64,000 bases of DNA, from assembly GCA_018398805.1 (NCBI GenBank), contig JAGFBZ010002568.1, positions 460,001 through 524,000 on the forward strand, written 5' to 3'. A program made the translations under genes and the position numbers. The stretch is from Hirundichthys speculiger. Its lineage: Eukaryota > Chordata > Actinopteri > Beloniformes > Exocoetidae. Of the stretch, positions 50,046-60,470 are shown piece by piece (the stretch's first letter is position 1; each line of letters starts with the position of its first letter). Under the pieces are notes generated by a model. It saw only the letters and a list, made by a program, of their open reading frames with translations, had not been told where the DNA came from and did not search any database.

Positions 50046-50497
50046 CTCAGGGACGCGCGGCCCGACACCAATCAGTCACTCAGGAGGGAACCAGCGCAGG
50101 TGAACTGAGGCTCCTCCTCCTTTATTGATCCCTCCGGTTTAGCGGCTGATGTAGGTTATTTTAATGAATAAATTAGAATAAACGAGGCTGCTGATACTGT
50201 CACTGGAATCAAAGATCAAAGACATGAACGTTATCTCTGTTCTTGTCTCTGGTTCTGTGACTGAAGGTGACTTTTTCTGGAAATTTCACGCACAAAGTTT
50301 CCTCTTTGTGAATCCTGATAAACAGGGAATTAAAGTGAAACCTTCTCGTCGTGGACGCGCTCCGGTATCTGTGAATAGATCCAGCTGCTACCTGGTAGTA
50401 CCTGGTAGTACCAGGTACCAGGCTGGTACTGGTGTGTTTACTGAAGCAGTCCCTCCATCCCAACCAGCTCCAGTATCTCTCACATTTATGGTGTAAA

Positions 50498-50653
50498 TCA
50501 CAGCTGCACTACTTCCAGCTCTTTTGTTTCCTGTGTGCCATTATTGGACAAACTGATCAATCCAGGTGTGTCTGACCATCGCTGTGAGGTCAGACACACC
50601 TGGATTAATCAGTTTAATTAATGGCTGAAGTTCAGGAAGTAGTGCAGCTGTGA
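50498..50653. mobile_element. Fold-back MITE-like hairpin, 156 bp
   Basis: Outer arms TCACAGCTGCACTACTTCC and GGAAGTAGTGCAGCTGTGA are exact complements. The inner arms (50550-50577 and 50588-50615; AATCCAGGTGTGTCTGACC core) pair over 28 bp with one mismatched pair and a 10-nt loop. No target duplication was established. Confidence 0.75.
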
Positions 50654-51308
50654 ATAAAGCCACATTAACATAATGTGAACATTCATTGCAGCCTAAATGA
50701 AAACACTAAAGATGTGTTTATAAAGAGTATTTATTTGAAGGGATTTGCATATTTTTTTTAATTTAACATTGCTTGTATTTACATTTACATTTGATTTTCT
50801 TTCCACACATTGTTTTCATTTCATGTTGCTCTTCTTTTACAGTTTTTCATCTCATTTCACGTGACTTTTCTTTCCTCTTTTAATGACTTGTTGTTCTCAT
50901 TTGTTGCAGACTGAATTCTTTATGACTGTTTAGGAGTGTATTAGTGTGTGTATTAGTGGGTGTAGTATTATCAATCCTATTCTCTGTAACAATCTGTTTT
51001 TTCTTCGCGCGCTGTCACTCATCGGATGTCACACACTAACCTCGCGACATCTTCCACCTGCAGCACCTGTAGTAGCTGCAGCAACTGTGGCGGTTATCGC
51101 GAGACAACTGACAGATCTCAGCTTGGGAATGTTTTATTGTTTTTGTTTTTTACTCCGCCCGATGCGGAATTATTATTATTATTTTAATAACGCAGGTTAA
51201 AATACGGGAGGACGGCGGGAGAGAAGAGTATAATACGGGACTTTCCCGGACTTTACCTGACAGGTATGTGAGGAACTGATATTTCTACCTGCTCCTTTGA
51301 CTCTGCAC
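50654..51308. other. Intergenic stretch
   Basis: AT-rich intergenic DNA between the two divergent loci. No gene seen. Confidence 0.4.
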
Positions 51309-51510
51309 ACTAAAAAAAAGGCTGGGTTATTTTAACAACCCAACCATTGGGTTATGAAATGTTTGAGCCCATGTTTGAGTTATTTGTTGGGTGTTGAGTT
51401 ATTTTCTGCAACCCAAGACTTGGGTCAAAATATTTTCATTAACCCAACGGAGGGGTTATTAAATATTCTACCAACACTTGAGTTATCGATAACTCAAGTG
51501 TTGGGTTGTT
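51309..51510. mobile_element. GGGTTA/AACCCAA-rich MITE-like fragment with a 34-bp perfect palindrome
   Basis: Repeated GGGTTATTTTAACAACCCAA and AACCCAA/TTGGGTT words in both orientations, as in dispersed fish MITEs. Positions 51471-51487 and 51488-51504 are exact reverse complements (CCAACACTTGAGTTATC / GATAACTCAAGTGTTGG). Ends are unclear. Confidence 0.6.
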
Positions 51511-51529
51511 TGGGAGATGGGGGTGTCTA

Positions 51530-51720
51530 CGTCTGACGTAACTGCCTTTCTGGGACGCGATTGCGTGACGACGCCGGAAGGCGCGCACAGAGAGCAGAGG
51601 CGGGGCCGCCTCTAGCGACTTTTCTCATTGGAGAGTTGGCAACAGCGAGCAGAGCGTCGAGCAGAGAAGCGGCAAAAGCAACAGCGACAACTCCACCGAG
51701 GCACATTTATTATAAAGGTT
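51530..51720 (+). promoter_or_regulatory. CpG-rich putative promoter of the THAP locus
   Basis: A CpG-dense patch (GACGCGATTGCGTGACGACG, GGAAGGCGCGC) in otherwise AT-rich DNA, 250-430 bp upstream of the first THAP codon. CGCGATTGCGTGACG contains TGACG, an ATF/CRE half-site. Promoter role is inferred from position and composition. Confidence 0.35.
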
Positions 51721-51964
51721 TGTGTATACTTTTATCTACATAGCGAAGTCATGTTATTTGTGATGAGCTTGTTTACAGAGGCTATTTAGTTGTTTTGTTT
51801 TTTGTAGGGTGAGCGCACAGAACATTCTCGATCACTGGCATCCGCGGGCCATAGCAACCAGTCCGTAGGGGCAAACAACCGCTCACAGTTGCTGGCGAAG
51901 CCGATGCATTTTGCATTTTGTGCCTGTTCTTTGTGATTTTGTGCAGTTTACGATAGGGGGAAAG

Positions 51965-52175
51965 ATGGTGAAGAACTGTTGTGTGTTCAACTGCACCAAC
52001 AATGTTGCTCGCCAGTCGCATTTGTCATTTTATATGATTCCTAGCGAGGCTACTGAGCCTGAAAGAAAGACAAAATGGCTGCTCGCTATTAACAGAGCAG
52101 ACGAAGATACGCGAGGGAAATTATGGGTGACCAAATCAGACTACGCGTATGCTTGTTCAGCACACTTTGTAACGG
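51965..52175 (+). CDS. Exon 1: THAP-type zinc finger
   Basis: MVKNCCVFNCTNN supplies the N-terminal cysteines. R-x2-W (ERKTKWLLAINR) and the C-x2-H end (YACSAHF) complete the C2CH signature of a THAP domain, a sequence-specific DNA-binding fold found in THAP proteins and P-element-type transposases. The start at 51965 was chosen because THAP domains nearly always begin at the initiator Met and the context is good (A at -3, G at +4). An upstream in-frame Met at 51911 is less likely. A GTAAGA donor follows at 52176. The exon ends in phase 1. Confidence 0.82.
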
Positions 52176-52421
52176 GTAAGAAATCGTTTTTTTTTTTCAA
52201 GATATTTTAGTTTTTAATTTCTATGTTTAGTTCTAATATTTTGACGAAATTTTCTAGTTATATTAATACAATGCTGCGACTGTCTGATGTTAACATAGCT
52301 CTGGTGTTGGACCGGAGCTAATGCTAACAGAGAACTCATCACCCTCCCTGCTGCTAAATCATATAATTACTTTTACTAAACGGTGGTTAAATTAATCATC
52401 TAATAAACAAAGTAAACTTAC

Positions 52422-52614
52422 CTTTGAGTAAATGTAGGTGTGCTTTGAAACTTTTCCCGCGTTCAGTTGCTTGTGTGGACGAACACATAACTGAACCTAC
52501 AGCTGCATTCTCCAGCGTTTGTTTTGGTTTGGGAAAGAGAATAAAAATGCCCCTCCAAACGTTCTGGACACCTCGACTCACTGTTGCAGGTCCCCAGCAG
52601 CAATATTTCACCAT
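52422..52614 (-). pseudogene. Degenerate THAP exon, antisense in intron 1
   Basis: On the minus strand from the ATG at 52614: MVKYCCWG, then FILFPKPKQTLE, the N-terminal half of a THAP domain. The second half, VQLCVRPHKQLN and KVSKHTYIYSK, continues in another frame after an indel, with a stop where the conserved Trp would be expected. It ends at a perfect GTAAGT donor (52421 downward), as a THAP first exon should. Its later exons are not visible downstream. It belongs to a different THAP family from the exon at 51965. Confidence 0.7.
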
Positions 52615-53683
52615 GACGTTATTATAGTATAATATTAACACTGATGATACACATCAGAAAAATAGCGAATTAGTGAATCCACTTTGGCTTTATACCTCGC
52701 TACAGCCTCTGGCTTCAACTCATTCTGATATAGGTAGGCCATGATTGCCACCACAGGCACCCGTGACTCTCACCAAAGAAAGTTTAAAAAAAAAAAAACA
52801 ATAAAGACGTGAAATAGCTAAAGGGAACTGCGAGCGAATACAAGCTGGAGCGAGCTGGATACAATGTTGTTTGCCCCTTCACGCTGTAACCAAGGCCGAT
52901 TACATGGTTCGTGACGTCACGCTGATATCGAGAATAAGTCAAGATGAAGATTTCTGTTAGTATTTTTGATAGTTCATAACATGACAATATGAACCTTATT
53001 AATCTGTTGGTAAGAAGCGAATTACCCCCCCCCGTTGTGTAGACAACTTGACCAAGAGCGATTTATGCTTCTGTGTCGTGTCGACGCCAAACATAGCAAT
53101 GCTAGCTTGTTTTACATTTGGTTAAAGCAATTATATCATTGCCTAAAATATATTTCCTGATGTTGTTTGCTCATGCAGTTGTAGTTGTAGTCGCCAACCT
53201 TTGTTCATGTTTAATATTGAGTTGCATATGCAATAATTGGCAGCTAAATGTATCTAAACAGAAAAGTGCTATCAAATAGTATTAAATGACATTAAACCCA
53301 ACAAGCATTGCAGCTCTATGGGAAGTTTATCCTCTATATGTGAAGAGCTTGTTTGATAAAATTCACCATGGACACAATAGTTACTTTCTCTCACTGAATT
53401 GGCTCTGCACAGCAGCAATGTTAGCCATTTTGTGAAGAATTTGGGTCCCTTCCTTCACAGGTGTTACCAATGATACTATTGAAGGCTCTGTTCTATGTAG
53501 TTTTGCACAATGGTTCTCAAAGTTCTTCATTTCAAGGACCATCCTAACTGTGAGTGTAAAAATGGAACCAAATGGACCTGTACATATCAATTTGTTTCCA
53601 TGTGTTCGTTTGGCGGTTATAGTAGCTTCATCAGCTGAGTAAATTGCAATGAGTCATGCAATTTTGATTTATTATTATATTTT
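52615..53683. other. Intronic stretch of the THAP locus
   Basis: AT-rich, no other gene seen. A short C run lies at 53026-53034. Confidence 0.4.
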
Positions 53684-54403
53684 GGGTCATTCCACCTCAA
53701 TTCAACAGGACCTTCCCGCATGACCATCTCTGATTTGCTTGATATTTTTTTCTTATGAACTTTGACTGTAATGTAGTAACTTTGTGCAATATTAGCCTGG
53801 TACTAGCAATAATTTTGGATTTATACATTTTTGAAAAAGTGCCCGTACGGCCATTTTCTTGACATTCCTAATGCTTTTAAAATTATTACCATTTTTGAGG
53901 GGCTATATCTTCGCAACCATACAAGCTAGAGAGCTGATTTTTTTAATGCTGTTAGTCCTGTATGTGCACTCTGTATGGGGTCAGTTTCAGGTGTCTATTC
54001 ATTGCTGTTTGTTTTAAAATAAATTTCAAACATCCAAAATAAATTTCACTCGCTTTGTGCGGTTCACATTTCAAGTCCATATTTGGACCCCTTGTAATAG
54101 TAGCTGAGACTTACTTTTTTTGTTAAACAATCTCCTTCTCTTATAGAATAAAAATGCATAAAGAATTTACAGAAACAATTGTATTTTAGTTCTCATATGA
54201 CCCAGCAAAAAACGGATTTCGCATTTTATTGTCGATATTCAATTGGCAATTGACAAAATATGACAAGATGTACCAAAAAACGAAATATATTACCAGAAAG
54301 GTAGTGACAATATCTGTTTATATACAAAGTTTCAAGTTGGTACTAAGTCTCTAAGTTACCTAGAAAAAATTCTTAAATCGAGCATTTTTGCCATTTTTCG
54401 AAT
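53684..54403 (+). mobile_element. Left arm of a long inverted repeat (fold-back element)
   Basis: Starts GGGTCATTCCACCTCAATTC and matches the reverse complement of 55524-56255 almost throughout (for example GCATTTTTGCCATTTTTCG, ATATTGTCACTACC in the partner). TTTT precedes the left end (53680-53683) and follows the right end (56256-56259). No transposase is recognised. The arm lies in intron 1 of the THAP locus. Confidence 0.88.
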
Positions 54404-54828
54404 TATTGAGAACTTGTAGAATATCACCAGAGAAAGTTTTCAATGTACATTTCAGTATACAGGCTGTACTTCTGCATTGTATTGTCTTGTCTGGACATGT
54501 TTGCTGATCTCAAATGGACAAGGCCTTTCAAACTAAATAATTTGCTGCATGTTTATTCCTCCCTGTCCGTGCTGTGTGAAAGTTTGGTGAATGACTCAAG
54601 CAAAAGTGCTTTGTGATTTATACTAGATAAACATGATCAATTGTGTAGCAAAATTACCAGTACTGGTAGTGCTATGCTGAATGGCCACAGCTGAGGTTTT
54701 AACATATTAATAAATGTGTAAATATAGAACTTATAGTAACACAAGTGCCTTGGCATTCAGTGCATGACATCATGCTTATGTCATCAGAAAATTCAGTGAG
54801 CTGTTCAGTTGATCAATAACCATTGTAG

Positions 54829-54964
54829 ACCAAGCTTCAAAATCAAATGCAGTGAATGTGAAATCTTTGAAGATGGCAGAGAACTTGGATACTTGTACAA
54901 TTGTGAAAAAACTTTGTTCAGAACAGGATTGCCATAAACTGGACTTTGTCAAAAGTCTGAAACG
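54829..54964 (+). CDS. Exon 2 of the THAP locus (putative)
   Basis: Follows a TAG acceptor (54826-54828) with a weak pyrimidine tract and ends at a GTCAGT donor (54965). In the phase set by exon 1 it is open throughout and includes MAENLDTCTIVKKLC and HKLDFVKSLK. No domain is recognised. It lies between the two inverted arms of a fold-back element. The acceptor is the weakest part of the gene model. Confidence 0.5.
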
Positions 54965-55082
54965 GTCAGTATAATTTTGGTTTTATTATGTGCCAGCTTG
55001 ATGTTCATTCCTTTATTCATATAATTAAGTGATGCAGGAGTAGTGTACAATACCTCATATTATCATAATTATTTTCTTACAG

Positions 55083-55319
55083 CTCAAAGGAGTTGATCAA
55101 TGTACAGGATTTATCTGAACATGACCGAGAAATGCTGCTTCACAGGTGTGGATTTGATGGACTCCCATCAGAAGCAAACATCTGTCTGCATCACAAGAAA
55201 AAAATGCCCAGTTTTTGCACTTATTGCATTATTAACCCAATTTTCTTTTCTGCAATTCAATTTGCAACCCTTAAAGTTGATTTGGAATGGTCTCTACAGC
55301 ACTCCATGGAGACTTGCAG
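55083..55319 (+). CDS. Exon 3 of the THAP locus: Cys/His-rich segment
   Basis: Begins after TTTTCTTACAG and ends at a strong CAG|GTGAGC donor, in phase with exons 2 and 4. It encodes LSEHDREMLLHRCGFDG followed by ANICLHHKKK. This RCG...ICLHH arrangement looks like a small metal-binding motif that I recall from uncharacterised animal proteins, but I cannot name the family. The last ~40 codons (FCTYCIINPIFF onward) are less convincing and might be intron if an earlier donor is used. Confidence 0.55.
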
Positions 55320-55523
55320 GTGAGCCTATGCTTGTACTTGGGTCTACAAAAAGAAGTGCTGCCGAGACTTTTGAACTTGTCACTCTCGATTATTATCAAC
55401 CATCACTTTCTGCAGCTAAATGTTTTTCTTCACTGATCCTCATTCCATATCAAGATTCCATATCAAGATATTTGCCATTTGTGAAATTTAAAGTTCTGCA
55501 CACAAAACAAGCATATTCTTGAA

Positions 55524-56255
55524 ATTTCCGAAAAATGGCAAAAATGCTCGATTTAAGAATTTTTTCTAGGTAACTTAGAGACTTAGTACCAACTTGAAAC
55601 TTTGTATATAAACAGATATTGTCACTACCTTTCTGGTAATATATTTCGTTTTTTGGTACATCTTGTCATATTTTGTCAATTGCCAATTGAATATCGACAA
55701 TAAAATGCGAAATTAGTTTTTTGTTGGGTCACATGAGAACTAAAATACAATTGTTTCTGCAAATTCTTTATGCATTTTTATTCTATAAGAGAAGGAGATT
55801 GTTCAACAAAAAAAGTAAGTCTCAGCTACTATTACAAGGGGTCCAAATGGGGACTTGAAATGTGAACCGCACAAAGTGAGTGAAATTTATTTTGGATGTT
55901 TGAAATTTATTTTAAAACAAACAGCAATGAATAGACACCTGAAACTGACCCCATACAGAGTGCACATACAGGACTAACAGCATAAAAAAAATCAGCTCTC
56001 TAGCTTGTATGGTTTCAAAGATATAGCCCCTCAAAAATGGTAATAATTTTAAAAGCGTTAGAAATGTCATGAAAATGGCCGTACGGGCACTTTTTCAAAA
56101 ATTTATAAATCCAAAATTATTGCTAGTACCAGGCTAATATTGTACAAAGTTACTAAATTATAGTCAAAGTTCATAAGAAATAAAAAATCAAGCAAATCAG
56201 AGATGGTCATGCGGGAATTTTTTTTCTAATTTGCTGATTTGAGGTGGAATGACCC
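55524..56255 (-). mobile_element. Right arm of the long inverted repeat
   Basis: Reverse-complement partner of 53684-54403, ending GAGGTGGAATGACCC. Differences are a few percent plus small indels, for example ATATGACCCAG versus CACATGAGAAC. It lies in intron 3 of the THAP locus. Taken as one unit the element would be 2572 bp with terminal repeats of about 720 bp. Confidence 0.88.
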
Positions 56256-56317
56256 TTTTGTTCTTTCTACTTTTTAATAAAGCTCCTAATGTTGTCCCCT
56301 GTTTGTTTTTGTTTCAG

Positions 56318-56388
56318 CGCTATGGACAATTTCTTGGAAGAGCTATTGAAAGAGTGGCAGTTACCTGAACTTATTGATAGTTTTAAAG
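56318..56388 (+). CDS. Exon 4: first half of a SAM domain
   Basis: Acceptor TTTGTTTCAG at 56317, donor GTGAGA at 56389. Encodes MDNFLEELLKEWQLPELIDS, a typical SAM helix 1-2 start (L-x2-W-x-L-x2-L-I/Y-x2-F). Phase 1 at the donor matches the next exon exactly. The internal Met at 56322 could start a shorter protein lacking THAP. Confidence 0.82.
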
Positions 56389-56603
56389 GTGAGAACACTT
56401 AAATTATTGTGGTACGTGTGCACCACTGGTGGTACTTCAGCCTCCCTCTGGTGGTACACAGAGTAGTCTCCCCCCAAAAAAGACGGATACATAATTTGAG
56501 TGAAATACAGTATTGTTACACTACATCAGATAGTTCTTCTGACCAAACCATTCATTGAAATAGGCTCTGTAGCTGTGCTGAAATGATCATGACAGCACAC
56601 CTA

Positions 56604-56888
56604 GCTACGGCTGTCATGATCAGGACATTTTACATGACAATTAATTGTTACTCAAAGTGTGATCTACAAGCTCACAACAAGTTGTGAGCTTGTAGATCGG
56701 CTATTTCTTTTTTCTTTTTAAAGTTGTATAATTAGGTTATATGTCGTATCTGCCATGTGCAACTTTAAAATCCTACGAGACAAATGGAAATGTATATGCC
56801 AACGATACAAGCACAATTACATCGTCAATTGCAATTATTTTAGAGACAGTTAATCGTCATTTAAAATATCCTAATCGTAACAGCCCCA
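56604..56888. mobile_element. Degraded hAT-like MITE (possible)
   Basis: GGCTGTCATGAT near 56610 and the reverse complement of ATCGTAACAGCC near 56882 match at 10 of 12 bases, a pattern typical of hAT MITEs with GGCTGTCACGAT ends. A perfect 18-bp-arm hairpin sits inside. No target duplication was recognised. Confidence 0.4.
56661..56698. repeat. Perfect 18-bp inverted repeat with 2-nt loop
   Basis: GATCTACAAGCTCACAAC, AA, GTTGTGAGCTTGTAGATC. Lies in intron 4 of the THAP locus. Confidence 0.95.
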
Positions 56889-56987
56889 TATGTATTCCAT
56901 GTAATTAGCCCATATTGTTTGTGCTGTTCTGTTCTCCATTTAAGAATAATTAAGATGTCTTTGCATTTTGTGATTCTTGTCTTTCAG

Positions 56988-57097
56988 AGGAGGAAATTGA
57001 TAAGGAGAGCTTTCTTCTTTTAGATGAGGCGACCATCAAAGAGCTAATCCCCAGAGCTGGCCCCAGGCTCAAGTTCTTAAAACATTTTAGAGGTCTT
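56988..57097 (+). CDS. Exon 5: second half of a SAM domain
   Basis: Acceptor CTTTCAG, donor GTAAGT at 57098. Encodes EEEIDKESFLLLDEATIKEL and PRAGPRLKFLKHF: the I/D-G-x2-L-L-x-L..D..L..L pattern and the G-PR-K-x-L end of SAM domains. SAM domains form homo- or heterotypic oligomers. The exon ends in phase 0, directly compatible with the ATG at 57183 after an 85-bp intron. Confidence 0.85.
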
Positions 57098-59478
57098 GTA
57101 AGTAGTTAAGACGTGCAGTTACCCCACCCCACACCCAACACTATATTATTCTTTCTGAGGATTTGGTCAAATTAGTGGGCAGATGGCATTTATTTGCTTT
57201 AAATGCAAAAGGCAAATTCCAGGTGATGCCAAGAGTCTTTTAACACATTTACGTTTAGTACACCATGTAAACCATTCATCAACATATTTCCAGTGTAGTG
57301 AACCTGGTTGTGGTAGAAAGTTTTCCTTCATAAGGTCTTTTAGAAGACATCTAGTAAGGGAGCATTTAAGCCAAAGTGAACATACTCTTGATGATCCCCT
57401 TGAAGGTCCATCCCAGCCTGTTCACACACAGTTTTCTCAGCCAGTACAGGGAGATGAGGAAGTTGAGGAATAGGATGAATGGGAGGAACTAGGGCAAGTG
57501 GACATGACCAACCGGGTGGCCCTTTTTTTAGCTCATCTGAGGTCTAAATCTAATTTGACATACTCCAACTTAAACTTTATGCTTCAACACACCTCTAGTT
57601 TAATTGGTGACATTGTGAGCAAACTAGAATCAAAGACTATGTCTTTATTTCGCCATTTTGTTCTTGATCAATCCCAAAAGGTACAGGAGCTTGGCGTGGA
57701 GTTCTCATTATTAGCTGAGCCTTTCAAGGGACTGGAAACTGATTATAAACAAAAGGATTCCGGATTCCTAATAGAGCCAGTGGAGCAGACTTTCCCTAGG
57801 GCCCTAGGGTTGTCCATTGTGCAGCGAAGGGCCTCAGCCACTGGCACTGTCCGGCAAGTCACAGTTCCTGACTCATATCAGCGTATTCCGCTAAAGCAAC
57901 TCCTAACCAAGATACTTGAAATTCCAGGGGTTTTACAGGCCATGCTAGATTGGCAGCAAAGGGAGAGTGATGCTCTTCAAGATTTGTTTGATGGAGATTT
58001 TTGTAAAACACATCCACTGTTGTTAAAAGAGGTTTCAATCCCAATTGTGATTTACCAGGATGATGTGGAGACTGTGAACCCGTTGGGCAGTAAGACTGCA
58101 GTTCACAGGTTGGGATTTATATATTTCACCCTAAAGAGCTTGCCACCACACCTGCTATCACGTTTGCAGTCTCACTTTCTTTTAGCAGTGTACAAATCCC
58201 TTGACGCAAATACTTATGGCCTTGATGCAGTGCTGCGCCCTATAGTAGAAGAGATCAAGTGTCTCGAGAGGGATGGCATCACTGTTGATACCCCCAACTT
58301 CCAAGGTGTTGTGAGGTTTACACTGGTTCAGGTAGTGGGAGATAATTTGGGATTGAATGCCATGCTTGGCTATACTGAAAGCTTCTCTGGAAATTATGTG
58401 TGTCGGTTTTGCAGAGCACACAAGGATATCCTGAGGTCTCAGACAGTGGAAGATCCTACTCTCTTGTGTGATCTCAATAGTCATGAAGCGGATTTGCTCA
58501 CAGCCAACCCAAAACTTACAGGCCTGAAGAGAGACAGTGTCTTGAATGAACTGTCTTTCTATCATGTAACTGACAACATGGCACCTGACATCATGCATGA
58601 TATACTTGAAGGCGTAGGGCCACTAGAAGTCAAACTTGTGTTGAATTCCCTGATTGAGCAGAAACACCTAACACTTGACAAGCTTAACTACAGAATTACA
58701 AGCTTTGACTATGGCTTTGTTGATAAGGGTAACATACCCTCTGTAATTAGCCAGAGTGATCTAAAAAACGTTGAAGGTGCTATGCGGCAGTCAGCAGCTC
58801 AAATGTGGTGCCTACTTAGGTTGCTGCCCACAATGATAGGTGACCTGATCCCTGAGCATAGTAAGGAATGGAAACTCCTCCTACTTCTACTGTCATGTAT
58901 GGAGTTCATCTTCTCTCCTTCTCTGACTATTGAGCATCACTGTACTTAGCCAAGGTCATTGAAGAGCACCACACTCTCTTCCTGGAGCTCTATCCTGACC
59001 ATAATTTGAGGCCAAAACACCACTTCATGCTCCATTACCCAAGAGCCATTCAGAAGCTCGGACCGCTGATTCAGTTCTGGGCTATGAGGTTCGAAGCAAA
59101 GCACAATTTCTTTAAACGAGTCAGCAATGTTACATGCAATTTCAGAAACATATGCAAACATATGCAAAACCATGGCCTTTCGCCATCAGATAGCGCAGCG
59201 CTACAATTTGCTGTGTGGAACTGTGATGAGCCACAATACTGAAGTTGGTCCTGGGCACTCAACCTTTCTTGCCAACATTGAGGGAGTTAAAGATATCCAA
59301 AGTGGTCTGACTGGCATTTCACTTTTCAGCGAAGTGTATGAACCAGCCATTGTTACCTTTAAGGGAACTGATTATCGAGCAGGCATGACTGTATTTCTGT
59401 CTTATGATTCAGATGGGGAACCCCAGTTTGGTGTCATAAAGACCATTTTGGTACTAGACCAAACATCACACACACCAA

Positions 59479-60470
59479 TAGGGATGTCCCGATCGCGATT
59501 GGCGATCAGCCTTCGATCTTAAAAATTTAAGGTGGATCGGATCGGCCGATCAACATTATTATAACATGCCGATCTTTTTTTCATCATTTTTTTTCCTCAA
59601 AAAGTGATCCTGATTAACAAAATTAATAAAGTAATCATATTACACAAACAACAATATTTTTTAAACTATATACATTTAGTAATTTGCACTGAAATGAGGT
59701 TTCCCAGCAGCGCTGTCTTGTATCCACCTTAAAAGTTTCAAGACCGGCGGCGTCAGGATAAACTTTAGCAAAAATGTCAGCAGTGTGGCAGCACTATAAA
59801 ATTACAAAGACCGACGCTTCGACTGCGACTTGCAACGTGTGGAAGGCTGAGATATCATGAGGGGTAAGTAAAAAGAGAGTTTACAACACCACCAACTTAA
59901 TCAGACACTTAAAAAAGCACGCAGCACCGATCACCGCAGCCTTCTGTCAGGTGCCGTGGTGCCGACGGCTGCAGCTTCAGAGCTGCTGCCGTCGGCACCA
60001 GCTTCGGCAGCAAACGCTCTGTGAAACTTTTAAAAGAAAGAAACTCCCGAAAGACTCGGAGAAATACAGAAAAATCACCGAGCTAGTCGCGGAATGTATT
60101 ACTGAGGACGACCAGCACATTTACAAGGCATTTAACCGGCTCATTAATTACCTCGAGCCTCGTTCCCGTCATAACATGAACGACAAAGGACACAAAGGTG
60201 CGCAAACATGTGCAGCGGGTCTTGAAAGACGTGAAGTTAATATTTTATATTATTGTTATTCTGATGTGATTTCATTGATTGCAAAGACTTCTGCTAGTGT
60301 TTTCATTGCCTTAAACTGCTAGCCAAGTTCACCTGCTGCTATTTAAATGGAAGTGCTATGTTCTTTGGTACTAAGACTGTTGAACAGTCACTGTTAATCG
60401 GAAAAAATCGGAAATCGGCCGATCATCAAAATTAAAAGATCGGAATCGGAATCGGATCGGGACATCCCTA
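59479..60470. mobile_element. hAT transposon derivative, 992 bp, 8-bp target duplication CACACCAA
   Basis: Termini TAGGGATGTCCCGATC and GATCGGGACATCCCTA are exact complements. CACACCAA flanks both sides (59471-59478 and 60471-60478), the 8-bp duplication expected for hAT. Removing 1000 bp (element plus one duplicate) reconnects the interrupted last exon in the correct frame. It carries a truncated transposase remnant, so it is non-autonomous. Confidence 0.95.
59774..60175 (+). pseudogene. BED-type hAT transposase remnant
   Basis: The frame MSAVWQHYKITKTDAS, CNVWKAEIS, stop, NTTNLIRHLKKHA shows a BED finger in which the second Cys is Trp. It continues with KLPKDSEKYRKITELVAECI and FNRLINYLEPR, which in ZBED/hAT transposases belong to the segment after the finger. 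The rest of the transposase is deleted. Confidence 0.8.

Noticed and set aside
48693..50108. 471-codon plus-strand open frame over foxb1
   Set aside because: It is antisense to the intact forkhead frame, has Arg/Gly/Ala-rich composition typical of the shadow of a GC-rich gene, and reads through the poly(G) tract.
55100..55522. 140-codon frame starting MYRIYLNMTEK
   Set aside because: It overlaps exon 3 of the THAP locus in another frame and has no domain-like content.
58182..58598. 138-codon minus-strand frame
   Set aside because: Shadow of the transposase-like exon on the plus strand.
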